Below are positions 32,801-40,547 of a stretch of DNA of 64,000 bases, in pieces. This DNA is from CAYWQB01 sp964460785. GTDB taxonomy: Bacteria > Chlamydiota > Chlamydiia > Chlamydiales > CAYWQB01. The translations under genes and the position numbers were made by a program. The first letter of the stretch is position 1. Each line of letters begins with the position of its first letter. The notes under the pieces were generated by a model. The model saw only the letters and a program-made list of their open reading frames with translations, was not told the origin of the DNA and did not search any database. Location of the stretch: contig CAYWQB010000004.1 in the NCBI GenBank assembly GCA_964460785.1, positions 209,192 through 273,191 of the forward strand, given 5' to 3'.

Positions 32801-34067
32801 CATGCTGGATCAAGGGGGATCTCGCATGAAGGGATATGCTACAATGACGCACCTTCATTTGCATGGGGAAAGGCTTGCAAGAAGGATGGAAAAAAGTCCC
32901 GGCCTTTATGCTCAGAGAGCTCTTTATTTAACTGTTACTGGAACAGATAAACAGCTTTCTCCAATCAGCAAGCAGGGGTCTCCACCTGCTTATGATGCTG
33001 TACGCCGGATGGTTCCTCGGCTATTTGATTCTAAAAAGTTTGAGGTGCCTGCGGAGGTTTTTAAAGGGGGACACTCCTTGCCAGTTTTCCAAGAAAACAT
33101 AGCCGCTCTTCATGCAATGACTAAAGAAGAGGCGCTTACTCCATCTCAAAGAGCAATTGTGCAGGCTGTAGCCAGTGAGTTGGAATCTTCGCTAGCATTT
33201 GTTCTAAACGCAAATGAGTCTAAAGAGAGGGTTGCCGCTTATATCACCTCACTACATGAAAAGTTAAAAGGGTTAGAGGTAGGAGCACAACTTTTTTTAC
33301 CTGGGGGGTATATCAAAAAAAAGAAGGGACATGCAATCGGCTTGGTTTTTTCTAAGCAGGAAAATGGTTTATTTACTCTGCGTGTCATTAACAGAGGAGA
33401 AGGGGCAAGGCTCTATTCTGGGCTTACTAAAGAGAACCGTGCAATGGAGTTGGAAGCAATGAACCTTCCTCTTGAAGAAATTATCCATCTCCCAGAAGAC
33501 CCGAAAGAAGCGAACTTTTATAACTCCGGTCTTTTGCCAAAGGTTTTAGGCTTTCGTGTGGAAGAACGAGACCTTGGAGGAAGTGGAGCATTAGCACACA
33601 CAGGACCTGAAACATACTATCAGGCTATTAAAGAGTTATTAAGCAAGGGAGAAAAGGTTCCTGAAGAACATCGTTATACTCACAGTCTACAAGGGAAAGG
33701 CTCTTGTGTCGATAAGACACAGGCAGGGTTTATTCGGACTCGGTTTTTGGAGATGTGCCAGGGAACAGGCATCAATGGGTATGCTCTTTATATGAGGTGG
33801 AAGCTATTTACGCATAAATGGTCTGTAGAGGCTGCCATAGATCAGAGAACAAAGGGTGATATCGTTGCTTCTGGGCCCTCACGCCTCATTGCACAGGTTT
33901 CCAATCCGAGTCCAAAGGCTATTTCTTTGCCTTTATTTAATAAAATGATACATGACGCTAGCTTAGTACGGACTAAGCGGCAAATGAGACTTCGTCAAAG
34001 TGGGCAAAGGTCTGCAGCTGACTTATTGATGCGCAGGGGCTTATTCTTTCAAGGGGTTGGTTCATAG
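29883..34067 (+). CDS. 1394-aa ankyrin-like protein with possible C-terminal cysteine hydrolase
   Basis: A good ribosome site (GAGGAG) precedes the ATG. Much of the protein is helical repeats; WTPMHYYAARGNAEAIQELL (about residue 735) is a clear ankyrin unit, and IGGVLHKLAYRGSIQEVIQL (about 240) is another. The last ~280 residues hold GAQLFLPGGYIKKKKGHAIG (His1150), TLRVINRGEGARLYSG and SLQGKGSCVDKTQAGFIRTR (Cys1275 after a Gln five residues earlier). The His, Asn, Gln, Cys order and spacing resemble CE-clan cysteine peptidases and recur partly in the 435-aa protein encoded at 12454-13761. No signal peptide. Probably an effector with a catalytic tail; unproven. Confidence 0.7.
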   Translation: MRIEAFGEYFSEKIAEIEEESDTHPLTEIFQSQIGGVTPSSGVNLYEQMQKFSVLFPEQCPPKILSIIKDKSPFTRAEALEHLREMVHAIDESMALDHEAVSQILSKESQSMEDIEALKKIFHKHGGAFFDRDSSEVICQFITNCSLDDTWRIDLVDSLPPEGLLYMLESPPCCMGALAAQGKTEILAHIVSALGRERALPIDLMHFLQRAMGNHNFVKFSLQVQDPHIRHDLLSYTPTAKSIGGVLHKLAYRGSIQEVIQLIESFEDPSLRLSLLQQQSKEGMNVLDIATLKTQRGRVAISLLNTLPEKELKERLFLSSLAGGAEIAHCLVDNEEWRSVNSIWSQCADTGALLSMLDSCDEGGEKLISKVIMRGEPWVFKSLSSMLQSDSRFLTLLFQEGEGPAPIQHIIKQITRALIKKVPEENLEELLTLEQKALASIEFMGRPGAEILDKIAEVGRLRLGCSINLLFGGKIQSELYLYKPRIFSYELQSGIKDLRLRIEEKRQKENEAEVIELLSKKEVLEEEFDVIYDKLSVVKSSGRIAKLKRQVSEFLATSDCSIEHIKRLKLLLGEDFLCSKGQHNNYLLQSVMSSKCWDRLPVLIDSWGISCLNLGTEDGSLVGMMGVQNWISLLRTSASPELCYQLASQKSSEFGSTALQALVVRNEHEVVAETLSLVGERAEELILLRANNGANILHDCSAEQSLECQRAVLGHVKSESCLYQLLITPGEGGWTPMHYYAARGNAEAIQELLNLFSDPSRRLSLLQSRHSRGETVFSSACKRCPISFLDSLNLLDNEESKLALLLSGEQLSPAAEIIVMRIADAEIQKDIKDFGDFESYVESVRFRSLTESEGEGSRQESVFPDSLLELPLIDLMRIKEEEARVSLEQRLVQHFTMLSEVQRILDDPSMHAGEKVSTCLTLFKIEEVAETLNHNQKIAVLSDELMRLTKDPLIESQLPLVAQTDKVLARLCHMLDQGGSRMKGYATMTHLHLHGERLARRMEKSPGLYAQRALYLTVTGTDKQLSPISKQGSPPAYDAVRRMVPRLFDSKKFEVPAEVFKGGHSLPVFQENIAALHAMTKEEALTPSQRAIVQAVASELESSLAFVLNANESKERVAAYITSLHEKLKGLEVGAQLFLPGGYIKKKKGHAIGLVFSKQENGLFTLRVINRGEGARLYSGLTKENRAMELEAMNLPLEEIIHLPEDPKEANFYNSGLLPKVLGFRVEERDLGGSGALAHTGPETYYQAIKELLSKGEKVPEEHRYTHSLQGKGSCVDKTQAGFIRTRFLEMCQGTGINGYALYMRWKLFTHKWSVEAAIDQRTKGDIVASGPSRLIAQVSNPSPKAISLPLFNKMIHDASLVRTKRQMRLRQSGQRSAADLLMRRGLFFQGVGS

Positions 34068-34069
34068 CT

Positions 34070-35044
34070 TTAACTTGTAACTACATCACCTTCTAAAAAG
34101 CATCTAAGAGTTGAAGCTTTTTCAAGCTTCTCTTCAAACGCTTCTACAATCTCTTCTTTAGACTGCAAATTGATTAAAACCCTCTGTACCCCTGTATGAA
34201 GAAGCTCCTTTACCTCTTTGCGCACAGATATAAGTAGATCTGAAAGAAATGGAGCAGCAAAGAACAGGAGCTGCCAAACATTTTCTCTTTTCTTTGTATC
34301 ATCACTTAACGCTTCTTTAGCTAAGGCTCCTTTTGCTTCTTTAGATCGTTCTATCAGGTCATAGAGAAGAAGTGCTGAAAGACTCGATGGTGTTTCACTT
34401 CGCTTCAAACCTGAAAGAAGCATGTGTACTTCCTCAGTAGGCAAGGATACAATGCTTTCAAGAAGTTTATCACTGCTCTCTACAGAGACAAGGTTATTTT
34501 GCAAGGCCACCAGCATACAGTGCCTACTAGCTTTTGCTTGCACCCGTTCTTTTGAGATCCCCGATGCTTCTGTTAGATCCCTTATAGCATCTTCAGACTG
34601 TAAAAGATGGCCAAGGCCAACCTCTACAGGAAGGATTGCTAAAAACTTTTCTAACTTTTCTTCCTTTGTCTCGCCTTCTAAGCTTTCAATTTCTCGGTAG
34701 TCATACATTGAATCTTTAACATGCTGCATGCGGTAGGCTATCTCCATTGTTACATCACTTGCAGCATCAGAGAGCTCATCAGAAAGGCTTGGGCTATATA
34801 CTTTAGGAGAAGGGGAGTAGGTTCTAATCAAGTCTTTAGACTCACTTAGAAGTGCTTCCGCTTCGGCTTCTAACCTATCTGGAGCTGAACGGTAGCTTGC
34901 ATCAACGCACATAAAAGCGGAGCCTGCAGCAACTTGGGTACGAGAGTCTTTTGGAGAAGGATAATGAGTTTTATCAAGCTGATTCCTTAAGTCAATGAGT
35001 TGGTAAGCCATGACAGCAAGAGGTTTTACAGTAGTAGTTGCCAT
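34070..35044 (-). CDS. helical protein, unrecognised
   Basis: 324 aa, almost entirely helical and acidic, with repeated Leu/Glu/Lys segments (ESLEGETKEEKLEKFLAILP, LYDLIERSKEAKGALAKEAL). Its ATG is clear and it ends two bases from the converging 1394-aa gene. No domain, signal peptide or membrane segment is recognised (the AAPFLSDLLISV stretch near residue 270 is too short and amphipathic). Its neighbours suggest a host-interacting protein or partner of the 1394-aa protein, but nothing in the sequence proves it. Confidence 0.62.
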   Translation of the reverse strand: MATTTVKPLAVMAYQLIDLRNQLDKTHYPSPKDSRTQVAAGSAFMCVDASYRSAPDRLEAEAEALLSESKDLIRTYSPSPKVYSPSLSDELSDAASDVTMEIAYRMQHVKDSMYDYREIESLEGETKEEKLEKFLAILPVEVGLGHLLQSEDAIRDLTEASGISKERVQAKASRHCMLVALQNNLVSVESSDKLLESIVSLPTEEVHMLLSGLKRSETPSSLSALLLYDLIERSKEAKGALAKEALSDDTKKRENVWQLLFFAAPFLSDLLISVRKEVKELLHTGVQRVLINLQSKEEIVEAFEEKLEKASTLRCFLEGDVVTS

Positions 35045-35256
35045 AGAAACGCCTAATTTTTTGTAAATCGATAGGCTCCATTAAAGCGATCATGTGATTT
35101 GTTGCAAATGGTTTTTTTAAGAAAGTTTTGCTTTGGTGTTAAGGTTATATTCTTAAAATGTTGTCTGGATCAAGGGGGCTGAAAAAACTTATCTACCAAG
35201 AAAAGAAGCATCTAGGTACACCACTTCAAGCTCTAACAGAAGACAAAGGGAATATT

Positions 35257-36135
35257 GTGAAAGGTTTTTTTTCTCTACTCGTTCTTTCTATAGCCTTATC
35301 TTTTCACTCCTTTGCCAGTGAGAGGAAGTCTCTTTTGATCTCTGGAGGAAGTGGAGGGATAGGTAGAGAAGTTGCCCTAACTTTTGCAAAAGAAGGATGG
35401 CATGTGTGGGCAGGGTACTGCTCCTCCTTTCCTAAAGATCTAGAGGGGGTTCCCAACATATCTCCCATTCACTTAGATGTGACACAACAAGAGTCCATAG
35501 CGCAAGCTGTGCAGTCTATTCAGAAAGCTGAAGGAAGGCTTGATGTGCTTGTTAACAATGCGGGGGTCGGCTTATTAGGGGCTGTCGAAGAAAGTTCCCC
35601 TCAGCAGGCAAGAGCGCTGTTTGAAGTGAACTTTTTTGGAGCTCTTGAGTTAACAAAAGCAATCCTCCCTATCATGCGAGAGCAAAAGTCAGGAAAAATC
35701 ATTAATATAAGCAGCACCTCGGGAGTGCGAGCGGTGCCAGGTTTAGGTCTTTATGCAGCTTCAAAATTTGCTCTAGAAGCGGTGAGCGAGGCTTTAGCTG
35801 CAGAGCTTTCTCCATGGAATATTGATGTTTCTATTATAGAGCCAGGGTCTGTGAAAAACCACTGGGTGGAGAACTGCTGGCAAAGTGATCAGCCTATGGA
35901 GTCATCCTCATTAGCAAAAGGAGCTCTGACCAAGCTGTCGGCTCTCGCAAAAAGTGGCCAAGATTGTTCTGAAATTGCCCAGGTGATTTATCAGGTGGCT
36001 TTACGTTCTTTCCCAAGCATGAGGTATCAAACCTCTTTAGCTGTGACAGAAACGGTTGCAAAAAAGCTAACGGATCCATCAGGAGATCGAATGAAGCTGG
36101 AGATGCAATCTCTTTTTGAGGCTTTTAATAGGTAG
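35257..36135 (+). CDS. short-chain dehydrogenase/reductase, apparently exported
   Basis: About 292 aa from a GTG at 35257 behind AAAGGG; an upstream ATG at 35158 is in frame but adds an unusual leader. The start at 35257 gives a classical signal peptide (VKGFFSLLVLSIALSFHSFA). The SDR fold follows: SGGSGGIGREVA cofactor loop, DVLVNNAGVG, KIINISSTSG catalytic Ser, LYAASKFALEAVSEA with the Tyr-x3-Lys pair, and EPGSV. It is a complete catalytic set, so an NAD(P)-dependent oxidoreductase. An exported SDR is odd because NAD(P)H is cytosolic; the leader may instead be a membrane anchor. Confidence 0.83.
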   Translation: MKGFFSLLVLSIALSFHSFASERKSLLISGGSGGIGREVALTFAKEGWHVWAGYCSSFPKDLEGVPNISPIHLDVTQQESIAQAVQSIQKAEGRLDVLVNNAGVGLLGAVEESSPQQARALFEVNFFGALELTKAILPIMREQKSGKIINISSTSGVRAVPGLGLYAASKFALEAVSEALAAELSPWNIDVSIIEPGSVKNHWVENCWQSDQPMESSSLAKGALTKLSALAKSGQDCSEIAQVIYQVALRSFPSMRYQTSLAVTETVAKKLTDPSGDRMKLEMQSLFEAFNR

Positions 36136-36160
36136 TTCTTGTCAAAATCTTAAAAATAAA

Positions 36161-36189
36161 TTGAATTTTTTCTACAAAATAGGTATAAT
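36161..36189 (+). promoter_or_regulatory. sigma-70-type promoter
   Basis: TTGAAT (36161-36166), a 17-base spacer and TATAAT (36184-36189), 17 bases before the ATG at 36207. Box quality and spacing are near the consensus. Confidence 0.6.
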
Positions 36190-36206
36190 ATTTCTTTGAT
36201 AAAGAG

Positions 36207-36974
36207 ATGTTTATGTCGTTTTCTAAAGAATTAGTTCCTTATTATCCCTTTTCTCCAAGAAGAGAGGTCTCTTTTCCTTTCTCTAAGGAGTATGCTTATC
36301 AATTCCCTAGAGAATTTAAGGCAAAAGGGCGAACCGCTTTATATATCTTCGCAAGTATCAAGTCCGATCATAATGGAGCTTTTTATAACAAAGAACAGCG
36401 CAGCCTCAAAGAGAGAAATATTTCATACGTCAGCCAGCATGCGCGTCAGTTTGATCAAGCAAAAGTGATTCTTTTAAGAGATAGTGAAGGCATTCGAGAG
36501 CTAGAGCAAGTATTAAGTGATCTAGTGACTCATAAAGTCCAACTAGACTACCTATCTATTGCAGGGCATGGATCGAAGCAGTCGATCATACTTTCTGAGC
36601 AAGAGAAAGAGCGCCTTTATGTGCCTCAAAGGAAAAATCTTTCTCGGCGTATAGGCTCCCACTTGCGTTCTATTATGAAAGAGGGATCAACAGTGCGCTT
36701 CCAAAGCTGTAAAGGGGGAGTGAATCTCACAAGGGCTTTTTCTCGGTTTGTGAGAAAGGGGGTTCAGTTTGAAGGATCTGATGCTACCTCTTGTGGCACA
36801 AGGTTATTAGAAGAAAGCCTACGCCCTATAGCTGCAGCTTGCTCAAAGATTGGTGAGTTGAATTACGTAACTTATGAGGGAGGGCGGTTGAAGCAAAAAC
36901 TTCATGTAGCCTTTCATGGAAAGATCACTCCTTTGATAGAGAATTATCAGCCTTTTGAGGATGACCTCTTATAA
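36207..36974 (+). CDS. possible clan-CD (caspase/CHAT-like) cysteine peptidase
   Basis: 255 aa with an ATG at 36207 (a second at 36213). Two motifs in order suggest the caspase/gingipain/CHAT fold: LDYLSIAGHGSKQSIIL with a His-Gly after a hydrophobic strand (His121), and STVRFQSCKGGVNLTRAF with a Cys after a hydrophobic strand (Cys168). The spacing (47 residues) and the strand-before-catalytic-residue pattern fit clan CD. The central strand ALYIFASIKSDHNGAF could be the first strand. No flanking partner domain is present. If correct, it would be a small injected or self-processing peptidase. The 3' end overlaps the converging gene by 28 bases. Confidence 0.55.
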   Translation: MFMSFSKELVPYYPFSPRREVSFPFSKEYAYQFPREFKAKGRTALYIFASIKSDHNGAFYNKEQRSLKERNISYVSQHARQFDQAKVILLRDSEGIRELEQVLSDLVTHKVQLDYLSIAGHGSKQSIILSEQEKERLYVPQRKNLSRRIGSHLRSIMKEGSTVRFQSCKGGVNLTRAFSRFVRKGVQFEGSDATSCGTRLLEESLRPIAAACSKIGELNYVTYEGGRLKQKLHVAFHGKITPLIENYQPFEDDLL

Positions 36975-37579
36975 GATTTTCGTTCCTTATCTTGCTGGAC
37001 CATGCAGTACCAATGATTTTGAAGGCGATTTTCAAGTCTACAAGCAATTGTGGGGTTTTTGATACACTCTTTAAGCAAGTTGCGGTCTCTTTCTCCAATT
37101 TTTCTACTGTTTTGTGCTGTACGTAGCACATAAAAGTCTAGTTTTCTACAGGTGGATGACTTTGGGCTACAAAGAATATTTGAAGAAATGGCTTTCTTAA
37201 ATTCCTTGTAGCAAAAGAATTGTACTTCTTGCTCTGTTACGACGACTGTCGTTCGGAATTGATCATTGACTCTATTAATTTGAGATAAAGAAAGCTTCTT
37301 TAGGTCTGCATAAGGGCAGCCAGGGTTTGTGTTTTTAAGAAAATGCTCAGTAAGAGTGTGATTGACTAACTGGTAGCCAACCTGCTTTAGAAACTTCTCT
37401 TCAAGAGAAAGAGAGGAGGATTCTACTGGCGTAGGGGAAGAAAGGGAAGCGGGGTCCTCTTGGTTTGGCTCCGGCGAGGTTTGCATGCCTTCAGGTAGCT
37501 CAGGGAGAGGAACTGCGCGCTGTAGGTCTCTCCAGAACTCTGGAGGGAGTGGAGATCGAGAAGGCTGGTGTGTATTCAT
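36947..37579 (-). CDS. FPPGSLTT-family relative, single module
   Basis: 210 aa. A proline-rich N-terminus (~65 residues) is followed by one module: LKKLSLSQINRVNDQF, VVVTEQEVQFFCYKEFKKAI, LDFYVLRTAQN. This block is closest to module 2 of the adjacent 953-aa protein (LSLPEIKKVNKVFQ, VVTDQEVQKFCIHQFRKVI, LSFYVLRTGQV), so the two genes derive from a duplication. It lies 18 bases downstream of that gene on the same strand, suggesting one operon. Confidence 0.7.
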   Translation of the reverse strand: MNTHQPSRSPLPPEFWRDLQRAVPLPELPEGMQTSPEPNQEDPASLSSPTPVESSSLSLEEKFLKQVGYQLVNHTLTEHFLKNTNPGCPYADLKKLSLSQINRVNDQFRTTVVVTEQEVQFFCYKEFKKAISSNILCSPKSSTCRKLDFYVLRTAQNSRKIGERDRNLLKECIKNPTIACRLENRLQNHWYCMVQQDKERKSYKRSSSKG

Positions 37580-37597
37580 AGTCAGGGGCTTTGTTTA

Positions 37598-40459
37598 TTA
37601 ATTTTTAGATGTGAATCTTTGTATGTATTCATTAAAGAACTCTTCTTGCTCAGCTGTAAGCTTTATATTCTGTAGGCTTGTAATTTTCTTTCGTACAGCT
37701 TGACAGTCCTCTGGGGTGAGGTATTTACTTTTTGGAGTGAAGAGTACTTTAATAGAAGGGCCAACTACTTGATAGATATCTTTTAGAGAAATCAAAAACC
37801 CTGTCTGCTCATAAAAAAATTGCTTAAAAGAGGCTGCAGGCAAGATTTTTAGATTTGCAAATAGGCGTCTTAGCTCTTTTTTTGCCGACCTGTTTACTTG
37901 TGCCCAGCGGATTGTCTCTGCACCTTTAGGATAGCTGTCTTGACCCCACTTATGGTCCGTCCAGTCTAGCCTAGAGCTCAGGCTATCAGGATCAAGCATG
38001 AAAGGCTCTTTTTGGTTAATCACTAGGCCATCAATCAGCTGCCGGGAAGATTTTGTCTGTTTTTGTCGAGTAGGCTTGTAGCTATTTGCTTCAAGTTGGT
38101 GGATTTGATCTTTTGAAAACCCATGAGAGAGTAGAAGTTGTTTTAATTTGGGAGTAGGAAAGTATTTACCTAGGGTGTCTTCAATTTTGATTTGCATTTC
38201 AAGGAGTGAAGGCTCTTCTTTGATCTTTTTGACCTCCTCACTATTAAGAGAGGTTTCTCTGCCTTTTAAATAGGCAGCCTCTCTCAAGTACTTTAGGAGT
38301 GGAGGTTGCTTGCTTTCATGGCGCTGCTTAACCTCCTTGACTTTTTCTGGAGGTATGTCAGAAATCAAGCATGTCTCATTGGAAAAAAGCTTGCCAAGCA
38401 GCTGTGCTTTGCTAATGTAGACGCCAGTGGTCATGAATATAGCTCTTTGCAGGACAGCTCCAGAGATAAGGCCCTGAGTTTTGATAAATGAACGAATCTC
38501 TGTTCTTTGCTTGTGAGGCATGGTCATCCACCGCTTAGGAGTAGATTGCTGTAACCAAGTCACACCTTTCTGAGAACAGTATCGGTCAAAAACTTTCCGG
38601 AACTTAATGGCAAAGGAAGCTGTAGAGTCTGCTAAGAAGTCAAAAGTATTATTTGGATCTTGCTGCTTTAGTTGCTGGGCATATTCAACGAGCTCTTTAG
38701 AAAGGAGAGACTCAGAAAGATCACCCCGTTTGGCTTGCATGAGTAAAAGTAGATCAGAATCAGAGAGGCTTCTTTTGTTTGTCTTTGTAAACAAAATGTG
38801 GAAGTGAAGGTCGTTGAGGATACCTTGTTGTAGCTTTTCAACAGAGATCAATTTTTTAAAATGCTTGATGCAGTACGACTGAAGATCAATATCTTGGATA
38901 ATTTTTCTTTTGGAAAAAGCTTGATTTAGACTGCGTACTTCGTCTGGCTCAAGCTCTGTAATTTCTTGATACCTATCTTGGATTAGGCGTTCTAAAAAAT
39001 GGTTGGAAAGAGGAGTCTCTCTCCTTAGTAAGTCCATGGCTAATAGATAAAGCCTTGCAAGGGGGTCAGCTTTTGAAGAGGGAGCCGGGAGCCCTTTAAA
39101 TGAAACAACAGCTTTCCCAAACTCCTCTAAGCAAAAATGCTGAAGCTCTATATGGCTCAACATCCCTCTTGGTTCAAGGTGCTGTGCAATAGACTGCTTT
39201 TCTTCCTTAGAAAGCTTGCTATACAGCGTGGGTGTTAGTTGCGTTTGTTCTCTTAAAAAGGCAGGAGTTAGAGGAGAGGTTTTAAGCCGCTCTCGGCAGG
39301 TGGCCAAGCTATGAGGAGAGTATCTAGGTTGAGGGGTGTCTTGCAGACTTATCTGCTTCCAGAGTTTTTTTAAGCGGCCTGATGGAGAAGAAAGAGTCCT
39401 GAACCCTCGCTTAGCCTTCCTGAGGGTTTGAAGCTCACTTTCATTTGGTTGTACTTGCCCCGTTCGAAGCACATAAAATGAGAGCCCTCTTCCAACCTGG
39501 CCTACGATGCTTGCTAGTTTTTGGTTTGTAATGACCTTTCTAAACTGGTGGATGCAAAACTTTTGAACCTCTTGATCTGTAACAACAAGCTTTTCTTGGA
39601 AGACTTTATTGACTTTTTTGATTTCTGGGAGGCTCAAGCTGTCATAAGGAGAAAGGCCTTGCTTGTGCAAATACTCATAAGTAATAGGGCGCTTTTCTAG
39701 GTATCGCAGGAGTTTTTTACAAAGCTCATCGCGGGTGGTTGTAGAGCTAGAAGATCTTTCAGGATAAACCTGAAAGTATAGGTTCTGAAGCTCCGTAGAT
39801 AGTGTTGTAGGAGAGATTTCCCCTTTGAGGCAAGCTCTTAGCTGGTCAATAGATGGATCATCTAAATCATGGGTATGTAAAACACAGTTTCCTGTGTAAG
39901 GGCTGAGAGGAATTGCAACAACAGCTTTTCCAAAGTTTTTTAAGCAAAAACTTTGGAAGTCTCTTTCCCTAACTACCCTATTTATATCTAGGTAGTCCTT
40001 AATGACTCTTTTTTCATTTTCCAAGAGGTTTTGAAACTTCCAAGAGGGAAGGGTTGGGAAATCCTCTAAAAAACCCTCATCTATCGAGGCCGTTTCTAGG
40101 TGCGTTAAGCACTTATTTATATCAGATGCTTGCTGCGCAATGGGAGAGAGCTCGGCAGAAGAGTCGGTATTAAAGTCATCAGCAGAAGGGGAGGGGATAG
40201 AAAGCGGAATCTGCTCCTCTAAACCAATAGGCTCCCAGGAAAGATGGGTACAGTCAAGTAAGGGTGGGTGACTAACAAAAGATACAGATGGGGGAGGCGA
40301 AGGTGCTTTTAGGTGACTCGCGTCTTCAAAATTTTCTACAAGCCAATCATCTAGGTTAGGAGGAGGAGTGTCCCTTTGATCTGTAGAGGGGACTGGAGAG
40401 GGAGTTTGAGAGGTAGAGTCAAAGGGGGCTAAGGAGGTAAATCGGATTGAAAAGGACAT
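37598..40459 (-). CDS. 953-aa multi-module member of the FPPGSLTT family
   Basis: After ~110 Pro/Ser-rich residues, the protein is an array of about six related helical modules. The clearest core segments are VVRERDFQSFCLKNFGKAVV, VVTDQEVQKFCIHQFRKVI, MLSHIELQHFCLEEFGKAVV, IIQDIDLQSYCIKHFKKLIS, LISGAVLQRAIFMTTGVYIS and ILPAASFKQFFYEQTGFLIS. Each has the shape of a helix, a turn and a second helix with a conserved Gln and aromatic. The same core appears once in the shorter family members as LQSYMLDRFGKV. Modular arrays of HTH-like units suggest extended binding to nucleic acid or another polymer. Function unknown; no signal peptide. Confidence 0.75.
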   Translation of the reverse strand: MSFSIRFTSLAPFDSTSQTPSPVPSTDQRDTPPPNLDDWLVENFEDASHLKAPSPPPSVSFVSHPPLLDCTHLSWEPIGLEEQIPLSIPSPSADDFNTDSSAELSPIAQQASDINKCLTHLETASIDEGFLEDFPTLPSWKFQNLLENEKRVIKDYLDINRVVRERDFQSFCLKNFGKAVVAIPLSPYTGNCVLHTHDLDDPSIDQLRACLKGEISPTTLSTELQNLYFQVYPERSSSSTTTRDELCKKLLRYLEKRPITYEYLHKQGLSPYDSLSLPEIKKVNKVFQEKLVVTDQEVQKFCIHQFRKVITNQKLASIVGQVGRGLSFYVLRTGQVQPNESELQTLRKAKRGFRTLSSPSGRLKKLWKQISLQDTPQPRYSPHSLATCRERLKTSPLTPAFLREQTQLTPTLYSKLSKEEKQSIAQHLEPRGMLSHIELQHFCLEEFGKAVVSFKGLPAPSSKADPLARLYLLAMDLLRRETPLSNHFLERLIQDRYQEITELEPDEVRSLNQAFSKRKIIQDIDLQSYCIKHFKKLISVEKLQQGILNDLHFHILFTKTNKRSLSDSDLLLLMQAKRGDLSESLLSKELVEYAQQLKQQDPNNTFDFLADSTASFAIKFRKVFDRYCSQKGVTWLQQSTPKRWMTMPHKQRTEIRSFIKTQGLISGAVLQRAIFMTTGVYISKAQLLGKLFSNETCLISDIPPEKVKEVKQRHESKQPPLLKYLREAAYLKGRETSLNSEEVKKIKEEPSLLEMQIKIEDTLGKYFPTPKLKQLLLSHGFSKDQIHQLEANSYKPTRQKQTKSSRQLIDGLVINQKEPFMLDPDSLSSRLDWTDHKWGQDSYPKGAETIRWAQVNRSAKKELRRLFANLKILPAASFKQFFYEQTGFLISLKDIYQVVGPSIKVLFTPKSKYLTPEDCQAVRKKITSLQNIKLTAEQEEFFNEYIQRFTSKN

Positions 40460-40547
40460 TGTAATTTGATTAAAAAGTTACAGTTTTTTGACATTCGGGC
40501 AGTATAAAAGATTCAGAAGAGAAATTCTAGCTTTCTACAGGCTTAAT

